Of a stretch of 13,300 nucleotides of DNA, positions 7,875-13,300 are shown piece after piece. How positions within the stretch are numbered: the first letter of the stretch is position 1; each line of letters begins with the position of its first letter. The DNA comes from Campylobacterales bacterium. GTDB lineage: Bacteria; Campylobacterota; Campylobacteria; Campylobacterales; Nitratiruptoraceae. Position numbers and translations under genes: made by a program. The notes below the pieces were generated by a model, which was given only the letters and a program-made list of their open reading frames with translations, was not told the DNA's origin and did not search any database. The stretch is from assembly GCA_027068245.1 (NCBI GenBank), contig JAMOUF010000077.1, positions 1-13,300 on the forward strand. Direction: 5' to 3'.

Positions 7875-10465
7875 CAGGCCTCTTGAGCCGCGAGTAATCC
7901 TTTTTTAGGGCCGCTTTTTCCACAGCAGTGTTTGTATTTTTTACCGCTTCCGCAGGGGCACGGCTCGTTTCTGGCCGGCTTTTTGGCCTTTGTTATGGGC
8001 TCGCTTCTCTCTTCCTCGCCGTGAACCATCCTGGCCTGCTCTTTTATCTCCTCGTCCATCTTCGCAAGTTCCGCTTCGAGCCTTCTTATCTCCTCCTCTT
8101 CGTTCTCATCCCTTAACTGTATCAGATGAAGGGTTTTAAGAGCTTCCGATTTGATTCTGTTAACAAGCTCCATAAAGAGGTTGTATGACTCCTTCTTATA
8201 CTCCACCAGCGGGTCTTTTTGGTTGTAGCCCCTAAGGCCAATGCCCGTTTTAAGTATATCCATCTGATAGAGGTGCTCCCTCCATGCGTTGTCTAATACC
8301 TGAAGGTATAAAATCCGCTCAATCTCCCTTCTTTGGGCCTCATCGAGCCTGCTCATCTTATCTTCGTATTCGCTCTCAAGCTTTTGGACTATAAACTCTT
8401 TAAGCTCATCATAATCTTTATCCTTTAGCTCCTCCACAGAAATGTCGCTTCCCAGCTCCTCTTTTATCAGTTTGGAAAGTTTCTCAAGGTTAAAATCCTC
8501 TTTCGGCATCTGTGGAAAGATATCGCTTTGGGCCAGCAGCTCCTCCACAAGCTCAAGCCTGTTCTCTTTTATCTTGGCGTCGATATCGAAATCCGGGTTT
8601 AGAAGTTCTTGCCTGAATTTATAGATGGTTTTTCTCTGCTCGTTGGCCACATCGTCGTATTCGAGTATATGTTTTCTGGACTCAAAGTGGAGATTTTCCA
8701 CCTTTTTCTGGGCTTTCTCGACAGCCCTTGTAACCATTTTGGACTCTATATGCTCGCCCTCCTCTATTCCAAGGCGATTCATGATGTTTTTTATCCTGTC
8801 CCCACCAAAAATCCTGAGCAGGTTGTCCTCGAGACTCAAAAAAAACTGGCTGGCCCCAGGGTCTCCTTGTCTTCCGGCTCTTCCTCTTAGCTGGTTGTCT
8901 ATCCTTCTGCTCTCATGTCGCTCCGTCCCTAAGATAAACAGCCCCCCAAGCTCTCTAACCTCGTCGTCAATCTTTATATCGACCCCCCGTCCGGCCATAT
9001 TCGTAGCGATGGTTACCGCGCCTCTTTTACCGGCCTGGGCTATGATTTCAGCCTCTTTGTCATGCTGTTTGGCGTTTAGAATGGTATGGGGGATTTTCTC
9101 CTTTTTCAGCAGTTTATGAAGCAGTTCGTTCTTCTCTATGGAGGTGGTTCCCACCAGCACCGGCTGGCCCTTTTTGTGAAGCTCTTTTATCTTTTTCACC
9201 ACTGCCTCGAACTTCTCTTTTTCGCTTTTAAAAATCAAATCGTCCATATCTTTTCTGGCAACGGGCCTGTTGGTTGGGATGGAGATAACCTCCAGGCCAT
9301 AAATCTCGGCGAATTCCGTAGCCTCAGTCTGGGCCGTTCCCGTCATTCCCGCCAGCTTTTTATACATCCTGAAATAGTTTTGGAAAGTGATGTCCGCCAG
9401 CGTCTGGCTCTCCTCTTGTATCTCAACGCCCTCTTTGGCCTCCAAAGCCTGGTGCAGCCCTTCGCTGAACCTTCTGCCCTCACTCAGCCTTCCGGTAAAC
9501 TCGTCGACTATAACAACCTCTCCATCTTTTACCACATAGTCCACGTCGTTTTGAAAGAGATAGTTGGCCTTTAGGGCCTGGTCCAGATGGTGTGCCAAAA
9601 TGGCGTTATCCATCGAGTAGAGGTTATCGACTCCAAAAAGCTCCTCCGCCTTGGCGATACCCTCTTGCGTCAGTAGAATCACCCTGTCCTTTTCGTCCAC
9701 CGTAAAGTGCTTGTCCCGCTCCAGCTGTTTGGCGATTTTGTCCGCTTTGGTGTAGTTGTCGAGCCTTCTGTTGGTGGGACCGGATATGATAAGCGGCGTT
9801 CTGGCCTCATCTATAAGAATGGAGTCCACCTCGTCCACAATGGCGTAGTTGTGCCCTCTTTGCACCATCTCATCGAGGGAGTATTTCATATTGTCCCTTA
9901 GGTAGTCGAATCCAAACTCGTTGTTCGTTCCGTATGTGACATCGGCCGCATACTGCTCTTTTCTGGCCTGGTCGTCTTGCAAATCGCTTGTAAGAACCCC
10001 CACGCTGTAGCCTAAAAAGTTGTAAAGTTTTCCCATATCGGTGGCGTCACGCCTTGCCAGATAGTCGTTTACCGTAACCACATGCACCCCTTCTCCCGTC
10101 ATGGCGTTCAGGGCCACGGCAAGGGTTGCCACGAGGGTTTTACCCTCACCCGTCTTCATCTCGGCTATCCTTCCCTCATGCAGCACCATACCGCCTATAA
10201 GCTGCACGTCGTAATGCCTCATCCCAAGAACTCTTTTACTGGCCTCCCTGGTTATGGCAAAGGAGTCCTCCAACACCTCGTCCATACTCTTTTCGCCGCT
10301 TTTTACCTGCTCTTTCAGTTCGTTAAAGGCGCTCTTTAGCTCCTCGTCGCTGAGTTTCTCGTATTTCGGTTCTAATGCGTTTATATTTTGGACTCTCTTT
10401 CGATAGCGCTTAAGCTCCCTATCGTTCTTCGTTCCAAATACCTTTTTCACAACGCTTTTTAGCAT
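7874..10465 (-). CDS. secA: Preprotein translocase motor ATPase SecA
   Basis: The ATPase that pushes unfolded preproteins through SecYEG. It is full length at 863 residues. Visible parts are Walker A MKTGEGKT (103-110), NDYLARRD (133-140), the Walker B/DEAD region [16 protein letters not shown] (211-226), the preprotein cross-linking domain (about 230-370), MTGTA (374-378), the second ATPase domain with [11 protein letters not shown] (487-497) and [11 protein letters not shown] (527-537), the helical scaffold with [10 protein letters not shown] (727-736), and a charged linker (about 785-830). A C-terminal zinc motif has Cys836, Cys838, Cys847 and Cys848. The last ligand pair is CC rather than the CH of E. 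coli. The ATG at 10465 follows AAAGGA with an eight-base spacer. It is the first gene of a unit with the downstream Lol permease, transcribed away from lolA. Confidence 0.98.
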   Translation of the reverse strand: MLKSVVKKVFGTKNDRELKRYRKRVQNINALEPKYEKLSDEELKSAFNELKEQVKSGEKSMDEVLEDSFAITREASKRVLGMRHYDVQLIGGMVLHEGRIAEMKTGEGKTLVATLAVALNAMTGEGVHVVTVNDYLARRDATDMGKLYNFLGYSVGVLTSDLQDDQARKEQYAADVTYGTNNEFGFDYLRDNMKYSLDEMVQRGHNYAIVDEVDSILIDEARTPLIISGPTNRRLDNYTKADKIAKQLERDKHFTVDEKDRVILLTQEGIAKAEELFGVDNLYSMDNAILAHHLDQALKANYLFQNDVDYVVKDGEVVIVDEFTGRLSEGRRFSEGLHQALEAKEGVEIQEESQTLADITFQNYFRMYKKLAGMTGTAQTEATEFAEIYGLEVISIPTNRPVARKDMDDLIFKSEKEKFEAVVKKIKELHKKGQPVLVGTTSIEKNELLHKLLKKEKIPHTILNAKQHDKEAEIIAQAGKRGAVTIATNMAGRGVDIKIDDEVRELGGLFILGTERHESRRIDNQLRGRAGRQGDPGASQFFLSLEDNLLRIFGGDRIKNIMNRLGIEEGEHIESKMVTRAVEKAQKKVENLHFESRKHILEYDDVANEQRKTIYKFRQELLNPDFDIDAKIKENRLELVEELLAQSDIFPQMPKEDFNLEKLSKLIKEELGSDISVEELKDKDYDELKEFIVQKLESEYEDKMSRLDEAQRREIERILYLQVLDNAWREHLYQMDILKTGIGLRGYNQKDPLVEYKKESYNLFMELVNRIKSEALKTLHLIQLRDENEEEEIRRLEAELAKMDEEIKEQARMVHGEEERSEPITKAKKPARNEPCPCGSGKKYKHCCGKSGPKKGLLAAQEA

Positions 10466-10488
10466 TCACACAATCCTTTATTAAAGTT

Positions 10489-10494
10489 ATTATA
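10489..10494 (-). promoter_or_regulatory. Likely secA promoter, -10 box
   Basis: A perfect TATAAT on the minus strand, placed so that transcription would start near 10482 and give secA a leader of about 17 bases containing its Shine-Dalgarno sequence. There is no recognisable TTGACA box, only A/T-rich sequence, which is usual for sigma-70 promoters in Campylobacterota. Its upstream region coincides with the lolA -10 box. Confidence 0.6.
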
Positions 10495-10513
10495 TTTTAA
10501 CACAATATTTTTA

Positions 10514-10519
10514 TATAAT
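10514..10519 (+). promoter_or_regulatory. Likely lolA promoter, -10 box
   Basis: A perfect TATAAT on the plus strand predicts a start near 10526 and a leader of about 20 bases before the ATG at 10546. No clear -35 box is seen, and the corresponding position falls on the secA -10 box. The palindrome GGTTAACC (10521-10528) lies across the predicted start point and could be an operator, but no regulator can be named. Confidence 0.6.
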
Positions 10520-10537
10520 TGGTTAACCCAAAACAAA

Positions 10538-10555
10538 GGTTAAAAATGGTTAAAA
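10538..10555 (+). repeat. Direct repeat GGTTAAAA across the lolA start
   Basis: Two copies of GGTTAAAA (10538-10545 and 10548-10555) are ten bases apart, one helical turn. The first includes the GG of the Shine-Dalgarno sequence and the second falls in the first codons of lolA. A third GGTTAA is part of the palindrome at 10521. This may be chance, since the second copy also encodes Val-Lys. Confidence 0.35.
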
Positions 10556-11058
10556 CCCTGCTGCTTTTTTTTGTTATAACATATAGTTTCGCAAAAATCA
10601 ACACCGCCTCATTCACAGCCGACTTCAACCAAAGCGTCACGAACGACCAGAACAAAACACTGCACTATACGGGAAAGGTTTACTATCTCTATCCGGATAA
10701 AATCAGATGGGTTTACGAAACTCCGGTAAAAAAAGAGATAATCGTAAAAAACCGCACCGTCACCGTAATAGAGCCGGAACTGGAGCAGGCTCTTATAAAA
10801 AAGATAAAAGATGAAATCCAGTTGCAAAAAATACTGAAAGAGGCGAAACAGATATCAAAAGATGGCTATAAAGCGGAGGTTGATAAAAAAGAGTTTTACA
10901 TAACAGCCCCAAACGGCGTTTTAAAAAGCATAAGATATAAAGACGAGCTTTCAAACGAGGTCGTTATCAGGTTTTTGAATTTGAAAATAGATAGCGATAT
11001 TAACGAGAGCCAGTTTGAAGTGAAAATTCCACAGGATTTCGACCTGATTTATGAGTAG
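10546..11058 (+). CDS. lolA: Periplasmic lipoprotein carrier LolA
   Basis: A periplasmic chaperone that receives lipoproteins from the LolCDE exporter and carries them to the outer membrane. It has 170 residues from the ATG at 10546. The signal peptide is short (about 16 residues, probable cleavage after SFA). ASFTADFNQS, the strand pattern around YTGKVYYLYPDKIRWVYETP with the conserved Arg and Trp, and IEPELEQAL are typical of the family. I prefer this ATG because AAAGG lies six bases upstream and a clean signal peptide follows. An in-frame TTG at 10519 would add nine residues before the signal peptide and sits inside the -10 box, so it is very unlikely to be the start. The gene is divergent from secA and convergent with acnB. 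No lolB is seen, in keeping with the usual absence of LolB in this phylum. Confidence 0.88.
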   Translation: MVKTLLLFFVITYSFAKINTASFTADFNQSVTNDQNKTLHYTGKVYYLYPDKIRWVYETPVKKEIIVKNRTVTVIEPELEQALIKKIKDEIQLQKILKEAKQISKDGYKAEVDKKEFYITAPNGVLKSIRYKDELSNEVVIRFLNLKIDSDINESQFEVKIPQDFDLIYE

Positions 11059-11079
11059 AGGGAGGTCCCCCTACACATA
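11050..11079. terminator. Palindrome over the lolA and acnB stop codons, likely terminator
   Basis: A 30-base imperfect palindrome centred between 11064 and 11065. Working outward from the central GG, the arms pair as GGGA/TCCC, one A-C mismatch, GTAG/CTAC, one A-A mismatch, then TATG/CATA. That is 12 of 14 paired positions. On the plus strand it is followed by TTTGTTTAT, so it fits a Rho-independent terminator for lolA. On the minus strand no T-rich tract follows, so ending acnB here is less certain. The arms include the last codons of both genes (TAT GAG TAG and TAT GTG TAG). Confidence 0.6.
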
Positions 11080-13300
11080 TTTGTTTATCATCTCGTTTAG
11101 CAGTTCCTCGTCTATCTGGTCGAAATTGAGGTAGCTGTATACCTTGTCCTCTTTTCCGGCGAGTTTTTTGGGAACGATATCCAGATACTCCTCTTTTGTG
11201 GGGATTCTGCCAAGCAGTGCTGCCACTGCCGCAAGCTCCGCACTTCCCAGATAGACCTTGGCGTCCTTACCCATTCTGTTGTCGAAGTTTCTCGTAGATG
11301 TTGAAAAAACGGTTGCTCCGTCTCTGACCCTGGCCTGGTTACCCATACAAAGACTGCATCCTGGCAGCTCCGTTCTGGCTCCAGCCGTACCAAATACGGA
11401 GTAGTAACCCTCCTCTATCAGCTCCTCCTCGTCCATCTTGGTAGGAGGCGCAATCCAAAGCCTTACCGGCACCTGGCCCTCTCCTTTTAGTATCTCTCCC
11501 AAAGCTCTGTAGTGGCCGATGTTCGTCATACAGCTTCCAACGAAAACCTCGTCGATTTTATGCGGCCTGTTGGGGTCCGCAAGCACTTCGCTTAGAGTCG
11601 CCACATCATCCGGGTCGTTGGGGCACGCAACGATTGGTTCGGTTATCTCGTTCAGGTCTATGTCGATAACCGCCGCGTAATCGGCGTTTTTGTCCGCTTT
11701 CATCAGTTTCGGATTCTCCAGCCACTCCTCCATCTTCTTCTTTCTTCTCTCAAGGGTTCTTTTATCCTCGTATCCGGCCTCTATCATCTTCTCCAAAAGT
11801 TTGATATTGGATTTGAGATACTCCGCCACAGGCTCCTCGTCCAGCTGAACGGTACAGGCTGCCGCACTTCTTTCAGCACTGGCGTCGCTTAGCTCGAAGG
11901 CCTGCTCCACTTTCAAAAAGGGAAGGCCCTCTATCTCCAAAATCCGTCCGGCGAAGATATTTTTCTTGTTTTTCTTGTCAACGGTCAAAAGCCCCTGTTT
12001 GATGGCGAAATATGGAATGGCGTTTACCAAATCCCTTAGGGTGATTCCTGGCTGAAGCTCTCCTTTGAACCTTACTAGAACCGATTCAGGCATATTTAGT
12101 GGCATACTTCCGGTAACTGCCGCAAAGGCAACCAGACCGGAACCTGCCGGAAAACTTATACCTATAGGGAACCTGGTATGGGAATCCCCGCCCGTTCCTA
12201 CCGTATCTGGCAGAACCATTCTGTTAAGCCATGAGTGGATAACTCCGTCACCCGGTTTCAAGCTCACGCCGCCACGGCTCGTGATAAACTCCGGCAGCGT
12301 GTGCTGCAGCTCGATATCGGCAGGTTTTGGATATGCTGCGGTATGACAGAAGGACTGAAGCACATAATCGGCTCCAAAGCTTAGTGCCGCAAGCTCTTTT
12401 ATCTCGTCTCTCGTCATAGCCCCGGTGGTATCCTGGCTGCCAACGGTAAGGGTTTCGGGCTCAACATACATTCCGGGTCTTACGCCCTCCATGCCGCAGG
12501 CCTTTCCAACCATCTTCTGGGCCAGGGTATATCCAACGCCCTCTTTTCCTTCCGGCTGTTCCGGTCTTGTGAAGATGTTCTCTTCGGGCATTCCAAGAGC
12601 GGCTCTTGCTTTTCTCGTAAGCCCGCGTCCTATGATAAGAGGTATCCTTCCGCCCGCTCTATACTCATCTGGCAGCGTGTTCGGCTTTAGTTTGAATTCG
12701 CTTACCACCTCTCCGTTTTTGAGTATCTTACCTTCATATGGCCTGATTTCTATAATGTCTCCGGTCTCCAGGTTATCAACGGGAGCCTCTATCGGCAGCG
12801 CGCCTGAATCTTCCGCGGTGTTGAAGAAAATCGGGGCTATGATGCTTCCTATGATGATACCGCCGGTTCTTTTGTTTGGCACATGTGGAATATCCTCGCC
12901 TATCCACCACTGAACGGAGTTGATACCCGATTTTCTGCTGCTTCCGGTTCCAACAACATCTCCCACGAAAGCCACAGGCAAGCCGGTCTCCTCTTTAAGC
13001 CTTTTTATAGTCTCCTGCGCATCTGGCATTTTGGATTTCAGCATAGAAAGAGCGTGCAAAGGTATGTCGCTTCTGCTCCAGGCCTCGCTGGCAGGTGAGA
13101 GGTCGTCCGTATTCGTCTCTCCCGGAACCTTGAATACGACAGTCTTTATGGATTCGGGCAGCGGCGGCCTGTTTAAAAACCACTCGGCGTTGGCCCAGGA
13201 CTCCAGAACCTCTTTCGCAAATCTGTTGGTTTTGGCCTTTTCCACCACATCGTTGAACGCGTCATATACCAAAAGGGTCTTTTTAAGAGCGTCTGCAGCC
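11071..13300 (-). CDS. acnB: Bifunctional aconitate hydratase 2 (AcnB), N-terminus cut by window edge
   Basis: Interconverts citrate and isocitrate through cis-aconitate using a [4Fe-4S] cluster; AcnB enzymes often also act as 2-methylisocitrate dehydratase. The frame stays open to the right edge, starting in-window with [15 protein letters not shown], close to the E. coli AcnB sequence at about residue 120. Some 120 N-terminal residues (the HEAT-like domain) and the true start are therefore outside. [15 protein letters not shown], [25 protein letters not shown] and [13 protein letters not shown] motifs are present. The cluster cysteines lie in GSCMTNIGH (codon at 11530-11532) and PGCSLCMGN, spaced 58 and 3 residues apart, nearly as in E. 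coli (710, 769, 772). The TTG at 13272 is an internal Leu codon, not a start. It converges with lolA, with only 12 bases between the stops. Confidence 0.97.
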   Translation of the reverse strand, partial: AADALKKTLLVYDAFNDVVEKAKTNRFAKEVLESWANAEWFLNRPPLPESIKTVVFKVPGETNTDDLSPASEAWSRSDIPLHALSMLKSKMPDAQETIKRLKEETGLPVAFVGDVVGTGSSRKSGINSVQWWIGEDIPHVPNKRTGGIIIGSIIAPIFFNTAEDSGALPIEAPVDNLETGDIIEIRPYEGKILKNGEVVSEFKLKPNTLPDEYRAGGRIPLIIGRGLTRKARAALGMPEENIFTRPEQPEGKEGVGYTLAQKMVGKACGMEGVRPGMYVEPETLTVGSQDTTGAMTRDEIKELAALSFGADYVLQSFCHTAAYPKPADIELQHTLPEFITSRGGVSLKPGDGVIHSWLNRMVLPDTVGTGGDSHTRFPIGISFPAGSGLVAFAAVTGSMPLNMPESVLVRFKGELQPGITLRDLVNAIPYFAIKQGLLTVDKKNKKNIFAGRILEIEGLPFLKVEQAFELSDASAERSAAACTVQLDEEPVAEYLKSNIKLLEKMIEAGYEDKRTLERRKKKMEEWLENPKLMKADKNADYAAVIDIDLNEITEPIVACPNDPDDVATLSEVLADPNRPHKIDEVFVGSCMTNIGHYRALGEILKGEGQVPVRLWIAPPTKMDEEELIEEGYYSVFGTAGARTELPGCSLCMGNQARVRDGATVFSTSTRNFDNRMGKDAKVYLGSAELAAVAALLGRIPTKEEYLDIVPKKLAGKEDKVYSYLNFDQIDEELLNEMINKYV

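Noticed and set aside
10519-10545. TTG start for lolA that adds nine residues
   Set aside because: The TTG overlaps the TATAAT box, lies before the predicted transcription start, and puts polar residues before the signal peptide; the ATG at 10546 has a well-spaced AAAGG.
13270-13272. TTG as the start of acnB
   Set aside because: The frame stays open and matches the AcnB family upstream of it to the window edge, so it is an internal Leu codon of a partial gene.

Overview
The window looks like chromosomal core DNA from a member of the Campylobacterota (Epsilonproteobacteria), probably a free-living, possibly autotrophic relative of Sulfurovum, Hydrogenimonas or Nitratiruptor. The evidence is a monomeric NADP-type isocitrate dehydrogenase followed directly by malate dehydrogenase (an icd-mdh order I recall from Campylobacter jejuni, where sucCD follows), an AcnB-type aconitase, and a Lol permease/secA/lolA block whose order I also recall from C. 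jejuni. The genus cannot be fixed from the sequence alone. There are eight protein genes, two of them cut by the window edges. I found no tRNA, rRNA, mobile element or CRISPR array, and coding density is very high: the longest gap between genes is about 80 bases.

Left part (1-3208, minus strand): icd then mdh, separated by about 33 bases that carry a small GC hairpin. mdh runs off the left edge and lacks only its last few codons. Middle part (3290-6677): mltG (minus) and a large AsmA/YhdP-like protein (plus) are divergent, and their first 74 bases overlap on opposite strands, so the N-terminal membrane anchors of both proteins are written in the same DNA. The AsmA-like gene then ends exactly where the convergent Lol permease gene ends, with the two stop codons touching.

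Right part (6678-13300): secA and a LolC/E-type permease form a minus-strand unit with a one-base stop/start overlap. lolA is transcribed divergently from secA. Their two TATAAT boxes lie 25 bases apart in a gap of about 80 bases and use each other's upstream region. lolA converges on acnB, and a 30-base imperfect palindrome spanning both stop codons and followed by a T-rich tract looks like their terminator. acnB runs off the right edge and lacks roughly its first 120 residues.

Functionally the window holds two themes. The flanks encode consecutive tricarboxylic acid cycle steps (aconitase, isocitrate dehydrogenase, malate dehydrogenase), which could run oxidatively or reductively. The centre encodes envelope building: SecA drives export of preproteins, the LolC/E-type permease extracts lipoproteins from the inner membrane, LolA carries them across the periplasm, the AsmA/YhdP-like protein probably takes part in lipid transport or outer-membrane homeostasis, and MltG cuts nascent peptidoglycan strands. 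No wholly new system is evident. The most unusual features are the antisense-encoded twin membrane anchors, the superimposed secA/lolA promoters and the stop-codon palindrome.
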